DNA from: Thalassia testudinum
Lineage: Eukaryota > Streptophyta > Magnoliopsida > Alismatales > Hydrocharitaceae
Length of the DNA stretch: 64,000 nucleotides
Direction of reading: 5' to 3'
NCBI GenBank assembly: GCA_037157565.1
Contig: JAZHRO010000054.1
Span: forward strand, 20,257,501 to 20,321,500
In this document: piece after piece, positions 11,132 to 22,426 of the stretch
Numbering within the stretch: the stretch's first letter is position 1
How the letters are laid out: every line of letters begins with the position of its first letter
Program-made: the position numbers and the translations under genes
The notes under the pieces: model-generated
What the model saw: the letters and a program-made list of their open reading frames with translations, nothing else
Databases searched by the model: none
What the model was told of the DNA's origin: nothing

Positions 11132-11385
11132 TGTTGAGAGAATTGTATAATGATTTAGTCCCACATAGTAGAGTGGGAGTTTGTGTTGTGTATGATGATC
11201 TATAAATAAGCGTGTATCCCTCACCTATTCATTTAAAAAGAATAATAGAAATCAGAGCCTTATTGATTTCTTCTCCCGTGATTTTCTCCTTGCTCTTTGT
11301 GAGTGATGTTTCCACGTAAATCCAAATGTTATGTGATTGTTTATTACTTTGATTATTGCTTCCACATTATTTAGATATGTCAAAC
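11132..11385 (+). mobile_element. Copia-type 5' LTR
   Basis: This short LTR begins TGTTGAGAGAATT, carries a CTATAAATAAG TATA box near 11200, and is followed by a primer-binding-like site. It aligns along its whole length with 20113-20351, including the shared TCCCACATAGT block and the TTTATTACTTT-to-ATTTAGA end. The length of about 250 bp fits Ty1/copia LTRs. The right boundary is accurate to a few bases. Confidence 0.72.
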
Positions 11386-11398
11386 TTGATAATAGAGC
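11386..11398 (+). other. Degenerate initiator-Met tRNA primer-binding site
   Basis: TTGATAATAGAGC follows the LTR immediately and resembles the copia primer-binding consensus TGGTATCAGAGC with a few changes. It sets the element's orientation as plus. Confidence 0.5.
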
Positions 11399-11937
11399 AA
11401 GTTGATATTGGATTCTCTTATCAAAGTATTATTATTATATTGTTATTTCTATTATTAAGTTCTTGGAGGAGATCGTGATGGCCCTGATGTTCATGGAGAA
11501 GGAAATCCGGATGATCTAATCAGTGATCAGATCAAGGATGATTTGATTGGTGATCCTGTTGGATGATTTGATCTACTGCATAGTGCTGATTGGCCCTGGG
11601 CACAAGATCGACGACCAACCCAGGCTTGGCCAGTGTTGGGCAGACTGACGATCAACCCTCCTGCTGACGCTGGTTGTGAAGGTTGCTAGCATCATCTGCG
11701 AGAGTGGCGACAGCAGCAGGAGCAACAACATCGTTGGGATGAGGCCGCGGGGGTCGTCGGCTACGTCGATGATCGACACGGAGCGAGGAAGTCGAGAAAG
11801 GGATGGTGGTCGGCGAGGAGGAGGATGGTGACGTAGACCGCGAGGGTGTAGACGACGGTGAGAAAGTCGATGGTTCTTGTGCTCTGTGGTGGTGGAGCTT
11901 TGTAAGGCTAAGGAGGAGTGGCAGCTGTGGTGCGCGT
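11399..11937. other. Degraded copia interior, interrupted by LTR B
   Basis: This stretch follows the copia LTR and primer site, so it should be its internal region. No gag or pol motif can be read. The 5-bp duplication AGCTG (11933-11937) is where LTR B inserted. Confidence 0.4.
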
Positions 11938-14789
11938 AGCCAGGGTTTCGTGTATTTTGAAGTTTTAAGCATTGTAGTATATCACGAAAAGCTACTACCA
12001 ATTTACAATTTATTACTCGGAATTAAAAGTTTCCCGAGGTCGAACTCAGGGAGCAAACTATGATTTCAGAAGCATATGAATTCACAATATATATTGTTTT
12101 ACAAAAATTAAGACAAAGGAGAGAGAGAGCAAAAATTCTCTTCTTGGCTTTTTCTTCTTCTCTCTTCTTCTTTTCTTTCAGCCGGCTCTCTTCTTCAGCC
12201 TGTCTTCTTCTTTCTTCTTCTTTTTTCTTTACTGTAGCTGCCTCCTTCTCTTTCTTTCTTTCTTCAGCTATTTTGTCCTTCTTCTTCCTCCTTCTTCTCT
12301 TCTCTGATTTTCTTCTTTCTTCTGCGTCTTCTTCTTCTTTGCTGCAGAGGCTCCCTCCTTCTCTTTTCTCTTTCTTTTTCTCTGGCCTGTCCTCTGCTCT
12401 TCTCTTCTACTTCACTCCTTCCTTTCTTTCCGACATCTGATTCAGAAATTAGACGCCTTATCTGATCAGCCTCTCCTTCTTTTCTTTCCTCTTGGCTTCT
12501 CTGGCTTCTTTTACTTCTCTCCTTCCTTCCTTCTCCTTTCTTCTCTGCGGCCAAGACCCAGCCGCTGCTCTTCCTCTTCTTCTTTCTTTCTTCCTTCCTT
12601 CTTCTCTTCAGCAGCTCCTTGCTTCTTCCTTCCTCACCTGTTCCCTGCACACACACACAAGTTTAGTGCAAAACCTACCCTACCCTCTTCCCGCACCTCT
12701 CTCTCTGAATCTCTCTTTGGTACGCTCTCCCAGAGTCGGGTAATCGGGTCAGGTTGCTTTCCCGGGTCCAAGCGCACCGACGTGGGTGGTGCGCGAGGGG
12801 TGCACAGGAGTAGGGATAGTCAGGTCAGGTCAGGTCCGCGTGGGAAGAGCCGCGGACGAGACCCGGGTGATCGGTGAGGAGGGACCTCACCCCAGTGTTT
12901 CGAGGCGAAATGCCTAGAGTACCTTTTCAATTTATGTGTGGGCGTACGCCCACACACTTCCGAGGTGGGAGCTCCGCGCACCTGCAGGTAGAAAACTTCG
13001 AGCAATTGGGGCAGCAAGGAAGGCTTGCGATCCCAATTGAGAACCTGGGCACACTCGCGGAAGTGTCCCGCGTTGCCTGGGGCCTGCACCTGGTGCTGAA
13101 GGGGCCTGGAGCTGCTCGCTAAGCAGCTCCTACTGTTCGTCAATGGCGGCGAGGGGGGCGAGACCTGAAAGCACGAAAACGGCCTCACGGCCACGTCAGA
13201 CAGCTCAGGAAGCTTCGCCAGAGTACGGCGAAGGCGGTGCAGGGGTCGGCGTGGCGGGAAAGTGCTTGTGGCTGTGTGCCTAGGGCACACTGCAGAGGTG
13301 CAGGTGGGTGTGTTCGAGGGGTGTTCTAGGTGTGTGGAGTGGTGGTGTGAGTGGGGGAAATGCTTGAGTGGAGTGAGGGGGAGCTTCTGGGCTTGTCGGC
13401 GAGGGGTGGAATGGCCTGTGGAGGTGGAGCGACCTCGCCGGAGTTGGTGGCTGGAGGTGGAGCAGATGGAGGTGGTAGTGGCAGTCGAGGGGTTAAAAAT
13501 GCCAATTTAAGAGGGAAAAATTAAGAGGAGAGTAAGAGGAAGGTTTCTACCTACTTAATTGACGAAGAGGGAAAGAGGGGGCGCCCGGCGCGTGCTTGCC
13601 GGAGTTGGGGACGAAGGTGCCCAGAAGGGGGGTAACGACGACGAGGAGAGGATCTGGAGGCCCTAGCTGGTGTGGCCTAGCGTGGGAAGATGAGGCGGAG
13701 TGAGCTCTGCTGCAGGTATGGCAGCAAAGCGATGAGGAGGAGGAAGAAAGATCGTTGGAAGCTTGGGTTGTCTGACCGGAGTGAGAGGAGACGAAGTTAG
13801 GGGTGTTCTTCAGCCAAAACCAGCTTGCTAGAAACGGCTGCCCCTGCCGCTTCTTATAGAGGTGCTAGCAAGGAGAGGATCTCGAGGAGGCGACGTGGGG
13901 AGCTCACCGGAGAATAGTCGGAGATGGAGACTCATGCCTTTCGTGCATTCGTATGAGAGGCATGGGCAGCCGCAGGTCAAAGGGGAGGGTCCCTACGAAA
14001 GAGGACGATGTAGGGAACCCCCCATTCGTTCCTGAGAGAAGCCCCCATACCCTGTGCGGCGCCATCCTCTACGCAAGGTCGCCGGAGGTATAGTTCCTGT
14101 GTGGGGTGGCAGGAAGGACCGTTCTGCAAAGAATGAAAGAGAAGATAGGAGGCTAAATGCAAGGGTTTAAAAAGATAAGGGTCAAAATGTAATTCAAGAG
14201 GACCAATTTGTAAAGTCGGTCAAGATGGTCTTCTCTTAGGCCCAAATTTTTGTACCAACCTAATTTGAACCTAAGGAATTTAATGGTGTAATTTGATTTT
14301 ACGTTTGACTACGTTTGACTGGTCAATTTGTGCAAAAACCTAAATTAGGTCAAAATTTGGGCATGGTTCTCAATTTTGGTCAAGATAGGCTGCAAAGGTC
14401 AAATTGAAGATTCTAAACCCTATGGAATATTTTTCCATGAATTTTAGAGGGTTTTGTTGATTTTTATCCTACCTAGAATCTCATGAATTAAAACAAGTTT
14501 ATTTTTAGGGTTACAGAATGTCATTTAATTCTTAGAAGTTGCTATAACCCTTTTCGGTTTAGGCTAACCCACTTTCTTTCTTATTAAGCCTATTTGACCT
14601 GTATTCAGACCCTTAGACACCCTTATTGTGCATTGCATTGGTAAAATTACACTTTTATCCCTTATGACTTGTTTTATTCTTCAATTTAGAATTCTCTGAG
14701 TTAGGCTTTTCTATGGATTTTGTAGGAGCTTTTTCACACTTATTTAGATCAAATTGTACTAGTTAGGGTTCACGATGAGGCTTTCATCA
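11938..14789 (-). mobile_element. Solo Athila-type LTR B with AGCTG target duplication
   Basis: This 2852-bp solo LTR begins TGGTGCGCG and ends TTTCATCA. AGCTG lies directly outside at 11933-11937 and 14790-14794. It has the family order: GAGGTCGAACTCAGGGAG (about 12040), a long T/C tract (12140-12640), a degenerate box doublet at 12431-12458 with exactly 20-bp spacing, GC-rich blocks with the GACGAAGAGG motif near 13561, a minus TATA box at 13853-13862 and the conserved AT-rich tail. The right-hand third matches LTR A and the complete element closely (GTCAAAATGTAA, TTTAGAGGGTTT and similar words). It lies inside the copia-flanked region, so it is younger than that element. Confidence 0.87.
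13853..13862 (-). promoter_or_regulatory. TATA box of LTR B
   Basis: Minus strand CTCTATAAGA is followed by the same GCGGC block that follows the TATA box in the LTRs of the complete element. Confidence 0.5.
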
Positions 14790-14825
14790 AGCTGTATTGC
14801 CGTGTTAGGTTCTCTTGAACCCTAA

Positions 14826-14958
14826 GGGGAGAGAGAGAGATTTAAAAAAAAATGATGAAGAAAAAAAAGAGAGGGAGAGAGAGGAAAAAGAAAGAGAAGG
14901 AAAGAAAAGAAAAAAAAAAAGGAAGGAAAATAAAAAAAAAAGATAAAAAAGAATGATG
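14826..14958. repeat. Pure A/G tract of about 130 bp
   Basis: An almost uninterrupted purine run (GA and A-rich) lies just outside LTR B. It can plausibly adopt non-B structure and is prone to slippage; no coding meaning. Confidence 0.8.
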
Positions 14959-15399
14959 ATTATTATGAGAACAGGGAGAGAGACTCTGCTATAATTTTTT
15001 ATTATGTTTCTTTTTATAGTTATCTTCTTCTTTCATATGAATATGGAAAAAAGGAGGAGTGTGGAAGTCATTATAGTCACCCCTATTTAGAAGTTGATTA
15101 TGCAACAATCATAAGTTCTAAAGTGCTTAAATTAAGGAGATTTCTAGTACATTTATAAGTATTGCATTCATTTCATACATAGTTTGCATTTTGCATCATG
15201 TTTACTTGCTTATTTATAAATAATGTATTTTATGGATCTATTTACGGTATAATGTCTTATGCTATGATTGCATGTCAATGCGTGAATAATAAACTAAGAA
15301 GAAGACCAAGAAATAAGGCAGGAGAAAAAGAGAGGAAAATATCTAGGAAACCAAAGAACACCAAAGGAAGTAAAGGGAGAAGAGAGGATGAGGAATAAA

Positions 15400-17150
15400 A
15401 CTATTACCCTGTCCACCACCAAATAGGCTTATCCTAACCCAATCCAACCTAAGCCTAATCTCTTTGCACCAGTGCCCAAAATCTATTTAGGTCTCTCAAA
15501 CACTTAGGAACTAAAAACCTACCCTAGAAAAGCCATAAAACACATTCCAACCCTCTTCTGAACGTCCAGATATTAGGTTGGACATTTGATTTCTGTAGAA
15601 AACCAATTCATGAGGCTAAAGTTCGCACTGCTCTAGTATTGGATGTCTAACCTACTCTTTGGACGTATGATTTTAAAGTTTAAGTCATCCGATGGACTTT
15701 TTGGACGTCTGATACTGCTCTCTAGTTCCTATTTTAAATTATAGATCCTACCATACCTCCTTTGACTTAGAAAATCTACCATGCACCCTAAAAAACCTAT
15801 CTAGAGACCTCCTGAGCTAACCCACACACCCTTACTTAACCCAAACCTATGTTGAATCAACTAAATGACACCTTATTTCTATACACTACACAACGAAATC
15901 CCACGTAAATCTCAACTCTATCCCATCCAACAATACCATCGAATAATCCTATTCCTCCAAAAAGACCAAAACCCTTTCCAACAAACCCACGTACGTCCAC
16001 CGACCATGCACAATTTTCCCACCTTTTATTTAATCTCATTTTATCCCCAACACAAACACAAACACAAACACAAACACAAACACAAACACAGACAGACACA
16101 AACACAAACACAAACACACCCACACCCAACCCAAATCACGTACACACACATACTTACACATTAAATAAAATATTCCAAAAAATCCCATTTTTAAAAACCT
16201 CGGAATCCTATTTCCCACCGCCAAACTGCACCGAAATCAGTGCCCAACGTCAATTCTAATACGTACTCAACCGTATCCTCTCTCCATTATTTTATGTATA
16301 AACATCCGATTTATCCAATTCCATGTAGGACCCCCTGCCCCCACCTATCTCTCCTCCACCAAAATCATACCCACGTCCATCCATTTCTCCTCTTTCCTTC
16401 CGGCCACCACCTATATCCTCTTCGGCCTCCTCCTCCACGTCGTCCACCAAGATCACCTTTGATGTACTATTGTTGTTTCTTCGCGTCTTCTAAAAGGCAG
16501 CAAGGACCACACTTTTATTATGATAAAATAAATCTAGATCATTTTATTATTATTTTTATTTACTTAATTTTTAGTAGTTCCAATAATTTTAGTAATTTTG
16601 TTTTAGTTGTTTAATCTATTTTTGGATATTCAACTAGTTGTAAAAAAATTTCATGATCTCTATTTTAAATAAAAATTGATTTATTTTGTTATCTCGTGAT
16701 TTATTTTTAATAGTAGATCTTTACTTTTAAAGTCAAAAATTACAAAAAATAAAATTTAAAGAAAAAGAAATAAAAAAAATATTTGTATGGCTGCATTGAT
16801 TTGCATTAACAATTCATATAATTTTTTGAACTCAATCAATAGTATTAAAAAGATGAAAATTGTGTAAATTGAAATGCACATATTTACATTCTATATTTTA
16901 TTAATAAGTGCACTCATTTTCCACAAAAACAAGAGAATGGTTGAGATTTACATTCGTGAGTTGGAAATCGGATTATACGATTAGGTTAGCAAAAATCACA
17001 ACGATTGAAAAATTAGAAATCAGGTCAAGTTACATTTCCATCTCCCTGAGTTCGATCGGAACTTATCAACTTGTTATATTTTATTTGTCGACGTATTTTT
17101 ACGTTATAGTACTACGAAAATGTTCAAAATTGTGATTTTACGACTAGTAG
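15400..17150 (+). mobile_element. Diverged LTR-like region with phased boxes
   Basis: AGACGTC-like boxes lie at 15563, 15583, 15644, 15664, 15686 and 15706 (fourth base), mostly 20 bp apart. Near 17041 the phrase TCCCTGAGTTCGATCGGAA matches the sense-strand end block of Athila-type LTRs. Between them are AT-rich DNA and a hexanucleotide microsatellite. Boundaries, family and whether this is one LTR or two fragments are unclear. No domain-bearing open frame is present. Confidence 0.35.
16050..16118. repeat. (ACAAAC)n microsatellite
   Basis: About eleven tandem units of ACAAAC, broken once by ACAGACAGAC. Open frames encoding Lys-His or Val-Phe/Val-Cys repeats here are artefacts of the repeat. 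Confidence 0.95.
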
Positions 17151-17554
17151 GAGTCTCTTTGTTGCAGTCCCAAGATATGATGGGTGACATCGGATACCTC
17201 TATAGACTTTTGGAATAGCTGATCATCACATGAGAAATCAAATTCTGGGAGGTCTAGAGTTCGAAGTCTCTAGAGAGATGGAGATCCATTTTCAAGATCC
17301 TTAGAGGAAGGGCTCAGTCGGTTTCTATGTGAGAGATACAGCTTCGAGGTCTTTAGATGAAATGACCCTTCCCAAGGGTCGTTTGGAATTTTCTGAAATT
17401 TTTAGGAGTGTTGATGTAATTTTAAACCCCTTGGGATTTACTTTGTGAGCTCTGCGGAAACGGGGGGATTTTGATGGGCCAAGTTCGTAATATATTCAAC
17501 CCCACACCCACTCAACTCACCCACACACCCACCCCTCAAAACCCTAAGCCCCTC

Positions 17555-17564
17555 TTTATAAAAT
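17555..17564 (+). promoter_or_regulatory. TATA box of the plus-strand LTR
   Basis: TTTATAAAAT, preceded by AACCCTAAGCCCC. The phased box array starts about 400 bp downstream, inside the predicted transcript. Confidence 0.55.
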
Positions 17565-17972
17565 CCCCTCCACCCTCAACCTACGACACCACCTCCACTC
17601 CCCCAACCCCTTACAGCCAACACCACCCCCCACATCTCCATTGCCTCACCACCCGTCCTCCACCCTTACAACCGTGAGGGAGAAGGAGAGGAAGGGAGCA
17701 GGAGGAGCACAGAGGGCACACCTCTATTCGCCTCCCCACCACGGTCCATCACCTTCCCTCTTTCCCCTTGCAGCCGTGCATGGAGGAGAAGAAGAAGAGG
17801 GGAGACGAAGGAGCACGCGGAGGGGGAGAGAGAGGGGGCAGCAGGAGAGAGCGTGGAAGAGGGAGAGTAGCAGGAAGAGGAGTTGCTGCAGCTTCGCAGG
17901 CGAGGAGGGGGTCCTCGCGAGGAAGCTCTGCATGCAGATATTTCCACATTATCAAGAGTCTGTGACCGTTGT

Positions 17973-18326
17973 CAGACGTCCGGAGAAAGCTTAAGACGTC
18001 CAATAACACACAGAGTGCTAAGGTACGTACCCTGCACGACCATGCATGCGTAGTACGGTTGTATTGAGGTGTCGCATTTTCGCTACGCATACGTGCGTAG
18101 GTACGAAGACATTGGAAAGGCACGTGGCACGACATTCGAGGCACTTTAAGACGTCTGGAGGTCGTGTCAGACGTTCGACCGTCCTCCTAGACGACCGGGA
18201 GTAGTGTCAGACGTCTAGAGACCCTCTCAGACGGCTGTAAGGGGTAGCAGACGACAGGTACAAATGCAGGAGAGCAAGGTGAGCTACTGCTTCGTTTAAG
18301 ACGTCTAGGACTCACCCGAGACATCT
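17973..18326 (+). repeat. Array of AGACGTCT boxes at 20-bp intervals
   Basis: Counting the C of AGAC, boxes fall at 17977, 17997, then 18152, 18172, 18192, 18212, 18232 and 18252 (six in a row at exactly 20 bp), then 18302 and 18322. The 12 bp between boxes differ from one interval to the next. The conserved core GACGTC is palindromic and is the C-box recognised by plant bZIP factors. Confidence 0.85.
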
Positions 18327-19888
18327 GATTTTAGTCAGGATGCGTGTTTTTGGGCCGGTTCAGGGCCCACACGAAGTCGTGTTAGTGTCGTGTTTATACT
18401 GTTTTGAGCTTGTTTGATAGATTGGTCAACATTATAGATCTCCAGTCCGTAGTGTATACGTGACCCGCGGAGACATCGAGATCCACTGTTCGAGCTCTCA
18501 TATCACCCGTATACCCTGGTAGAGTGGTCCTTTCTACTCTGTGGTTTGAATTAGTAAATTGTATGTTAAATTAGAAATATTTGGTTGAAACCTAGGTTAT
18601 GAGATAAACCATGGGACTGAGAATGTAAATGGTTTATATTCAGTGCATGAACTTCGCATGTTATAAAACTTGGAAATGTATGTTGTTAAATTTCATACTG
18701 TGATAGTTAGAATAGTTAAATGATGAGATGATCGCTTATCCTGTTGATGATGTGTTATCCTGTTAAATTACGAGCTACTTGCTATACGAATTAGAAATTA
18801 GTATGTAATAAAGATGCATGCCTACGGGTGTATTGGTTGACTGTTTAGACTTGGGTATGAAAAGTGAGTTGACTCTCGTGTACATGGTGTCGAGGAGAGC
18901 TACTGTTACTTTTGTATAGGGAAAGTGCTAGCCACCCTTGGGTTAGGACACAGGGTTGGATTGATCTCCCTACATCGACTCCTGTTGGTATCATTGGGTA
19001 AACCGGGATAGTCGGGCGCGGGTACACAGACTGTTGAGGGGTGTGACCTCTATTCTGTTCTGTGCTATACGTTAGAGTGTACCTGCTAGTGGAAACGACT
19101 GACTACGTGCTAGTGTGGGGTAGCTACCCTACACTTATCGCGCGTGCCGTAGTCACCGTTACGTCGCGGTCATGACCCCGTTGTGGTAGACTGGGTGTAG
19201 GACTACCACGGGGTACTCTCTTGGCCAGGAAAGTGCCACGTGTATATCCTGCATCGTGGAAAAACTGCATCAAGATCGTTCCCTTAGGGAACAAGTGGAT
19301 TAAGAAATGTTGTGAACCGTTACTAGAATAATCGAATTAGAAACACATAGATGATATAAACGGAAATAGATGATAATGCATAATTGAAAATTTGTATGAT
19401 TAGTTAGCTGCTTTCTCGTTATGTTTAATTGCTTTTAAATTACATATACACCACTCTACTCAGCGTTAGCTGACCACAGATATATGTAACCATGTTTAGG
19501 TTAGGAAGTTGAGCAGCCAGCGCCACCACCTGCAGATGGTGCTGGACCTAGTCGAGCCCAACTGTAGTAGTACTTTCGCTGTTTTCCATTTCAGAGGCCT
19601 CTTTTTGTTGTTAGTAAGTATCTTTAGCATGTAGTGCATGTTTCGATTATACCTCTAGTTGTGATGGCTGTCTGTAATCGTATTTTTTCACTTGTGGCAT
19701 GTAGTACCTTTGGGATTTTTGTTCTATTTTTCATTACTGTCTATTATCTATTTTCTGCTTGATTATATTGCATGTATGTGGAACGAATTGTGCATTTGGT
19801 TATTTCTCGTTGGACGACTAGGTCATGTGATTTAGTCGAGGCGCGTCGTTCTTAGGTTCTTTAGGGAGCCGGGATCGGGTTGTAACAT

Positions 19889-20112
19889 CAGATGAAGACC
19901 CATTTCAAGGATACTGAATAGGGAGCCACCAGTACCTAGTCTCCAAAAGAGAGGTCATTGTCAGAGTCAGTTACAATAGTTCTTTCAGCAACTCCAGCCT
20001 ATGTTCCCACCTACAAGCAAGAATCAGTACAAAAAGTTGTGTTCTATTGTGTACAGTAAATTTTTTTGTATTATAAGTTAAGTATTTCATGTTTCAACTT
20101 GAGGAAGAGTGT
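19889..20112 (+). other. Copia 3' interior and polypurine tract
   Basis: No readable domain. The final CTTGAGGAAGAG directly before the LTR at 20113 resembles the copia polypurine tract. Confidence 0.5.
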
Positions 20113-20351
20113 TGAGAGAATTATATAATGATTTAATCCCACATAGTGAAGTAGGAATTTTGTTGTGTGTGATAACTTAAAAATACACGTATTTCTCTAT
20201 CTATTCATTTAAAAAAAATAATAAAAATCAAAATTTTACCTGCTGTAATTTTTTCTCTACTTTACGTAAGTAAAATTTTTACATGAGTCCAAATATCATG
20301 CGATTATTTATTACTTTAATTATTACTTTAATATTATTTAGACCTATCAAC
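20113..20351 (+). mobile_element. Copia-type 3' LTR
   Basis: Starts TGTTGAGAGAATT and aligns with 11132-11385 throughout, with many transitions and short indels. With its polypurine-like upstream tract it can be the 3' LTR of the element begun at 11132; LTR B and the plus-strand gypsy LTR would then be later insertions. The flanks do not give a matching 5-bp duplication, so pairing is tentative. Confidence 0.65.
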
Positions 20352-20834
20352 TCAAAAATCATGGCACTTTATATTTTATGATAACAGAAAAAATTACCTT
20401 CACGAAATTAAGTCGAAATAATTCATAATCATACCAACGAATCGTGCTTAATTCCAATCCTTTAGATTTGATTTACACCAACATACGAAGAGACAGGAGT
20501 AACGAGTGATTATACCATTAAGTTATTACTCTCCAAAACTTTTATAATCACACTTCTCTCATGTATGATCGTCTATCATTTATATTTTATGAAATAATCT
20601 CCTACTTACCTGATGGGATTCGTGCATATGCGCATGTGCGACCATGCTTGCATTATATGAAAAAAATATTTAGGCAACAACATGTCCGATAAGACAAAAC
20701 GTACCTCCCCGTCACCGGAAGGTGACTGTCGATTACCTGTAAGCCGTCCAACACGATAAGGGGTAGAAGAAGGCTTCGTAAGTTGCGTGGGATTTCCCGT
20801 ACCTCTATTGTAGAACTTTATCCAATCACGTAAA
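20352..20834. other. Upstream region of the first NCS1 gene
   Basis: AT-rich to about 20600, then mixed. CATATGCGCATGTGCG-type palindromic words occur near 20625-20640. No clear TATA box at a standard distance from the ATG was identified. Confidence 0.35.
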
Positions 20835-22426
20835 ATGCCACGCTGTCACCTCAATTATCGTCGAGCTCTCGAAGTAGCCTCCGTAATGAAACAGTCCACT
20901 CTCCCGTCCGCTACACTTCCCGCCCCAACGAGCGAAACCCTTCCGCTCGTTCCGAGCAAAGCCATGACCATCCCTTCGGTCGCCGCCGACAACTTCGCCC
21001 CCGTGCCCCCTCCCTGCCGCACCTTCACGTGGTGGGACTTCGCCACCCTCTGGGTCGGCCTCGTCGTGGGGATCCCCAGCTACTACGTCGCCGGGAGCCT
21101 CGTCGAGCTCGGCATGACCTGGTGGCAGGGCATCCTCACCGTTGTCCTCGCCAACGCCATCGTCCTCCTCATCGTCGTCCTCACCTCCGTCCCCGGCGCC
21201 CGCCACGGCATCCCTTTCCCCGTCCTCGCCCGCGCCTCCTTCGGCGTCCGCGGAGCGCAGCTCCCCACGCTCCTCCGCGGCCTCGTCGCCTGCGGCTGGT
21301 GCGGCATCAACTCCTGGATCGGCGGCCAGGCCATCCTCCTCCTCCTCCCCACCACCTCACCCTCGTCGACGCCATGCCTGTGGACCCACCGCCCTCTCCC
21401 GTGGTTCGGCATCTCCCCGCTCGTCTCCGCGGGCTTCGCCACCTTCATTGTCTTGCAGATCGGGCTGCTCTGGAGGGCATCCGCCAGCTCGGCCGCTACT
21501 CCGCGCCGGTGCTTGTCGTGCTGACGGCCGCCCTCTTCTTCTGGGCCCTTGCGAAAGCCGGAGGGCTCGGCGGGATGCTCTCGCCCGTCCCGAGACCCCC
21601 GGCCTCCGAGATCTGGACCCTCTTCTTCCCCGGCCTCGCGGCCAACGTCGGCACCTGGTCGACGTTGGCGGTCAACATACCCGACTTCACGCGCTACGCC
21701 AGGAGCCAGGCCGACCAGGTCGCCAGCCAGGCCGGCCTCCCCCTCCTAACCGGGGCGTTCGCCTTCACGGGCCTCGCCGTCACCTCCGCCTCGGAGACCA
21801 TCTTCGGCAAGATCGTCGAGACCAACAGCGGGGTCTCCGGAGCCATCACCGCGCTCGTCTCCGTCGTCGGGATAGCCCTCGCCATCATCACCACCAACGT
21901 GCCGGCCAGCGTGGTGGCCTCCGCCAACGCGCTCATCAACCTCGTGCCTTCCCTGTTCGGGTTCAGGAGCGCGGCCCTCGCGACAATCGTCGCGGGCGCC
22001 GTAGCGTTCCAGCCGTGGAGGCTGTACGGCTCCAGCGAGTTCTTCCCCAAGGCGTGGCTCCTCGGGTACTCCACCGTCACCGGGCCCATCTCGGGTATCA
22101 TGCTCGCGGACTACTATGTCGTCCGCCGCATGGTCCTCGACGTCGAGGAGCTTTACTCGTCGAGCCCCGGCGGCGCTCACTACTACTGGAAGGGCTACAA
22201 CCCGAACGCCGTGGCTGCTTTGGTCGTCCCCTTCGCGGCAATGGTCCCGGGCTTTCTTCATGAGGTGGGTGTGCTGCGGGACATCCACTGGTTGCTGGAG
22301 GAGATCTACGACGTCTCGTGGTTCTTTGGCTTCTTCACCGCTAGTGTTGTGTATTGGGTCCTTTCCTGTAGTTCCTGTTGTAGGTGGAGAGGTGGCCGGG
22401 AAGTCAACGAGAGGCTCATGCCTTGA
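20835..22426 (+). pseudogene. NCS1 nucleobase transporter, frameshifted copy
   Basis: This is the left member of a tandem pair of plant NCS1 (purine/uracil/allantoin permease-like) transporters, 12-helix cation-coupled carriers related to plastidic PLUTO. The first frame (20835 to about 21470) has a Ser/Thr/Pro-rich leader of about 60 residues that could be a transit peptide, then [40 protein letters not shown] and CGWCGINSWIGG. The rest (from about 21471 to the TGA at 22424) is in another frame: [58 protein letters not shown] and [10 protein letters not shown]. Alignment with the neighbour shows a 10-bp deletion at 21471 between helices, plus an in-frame loss of about 11 codons after VTSASETIFG. 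Other motifs are intact, so decay is recent, or the frameshift is an assembly error. It is intronless and very GC-rich at third positions. Confidence 0.85.

Larger units (their letters stand above)
17409..19888 (+). mobile_element. Gypsy LTR, Del/Tekay-like (boundaries approximate)
   Basis: A TATA box (17555-17564) is followed by a C-rich leader, a GC-rich purine block, phased AGACGTCT boxes, and then a region around 19450-19560 with CTACTCAGCGTTAGCTGACC followed by GCAGATGG, reminiscent of Del/Tekay chromovirus LTRs. The region ends GGATCGGGTTGTAACA near 19888. The reverse complement of its first 900 bp matches 1-1000 in block order. No internal gag-pol adjoins either end, so it is probably a solo LTR. 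I did not find a clear target duplication. The start is a guess based on TGTTGATGTAA. Confidence 0.5.

Noticed and set aside
15857..16224. Val/Phe/Cys and Lys/His repeat frames
   Set aside because: Products of the ACAAAC microsatellite.
20826..21206. Minus-strand and out-of-phase frames over the NCS1 genes
   Set aside because: Shadows caused by high third-position GC; no family motif in those frames.
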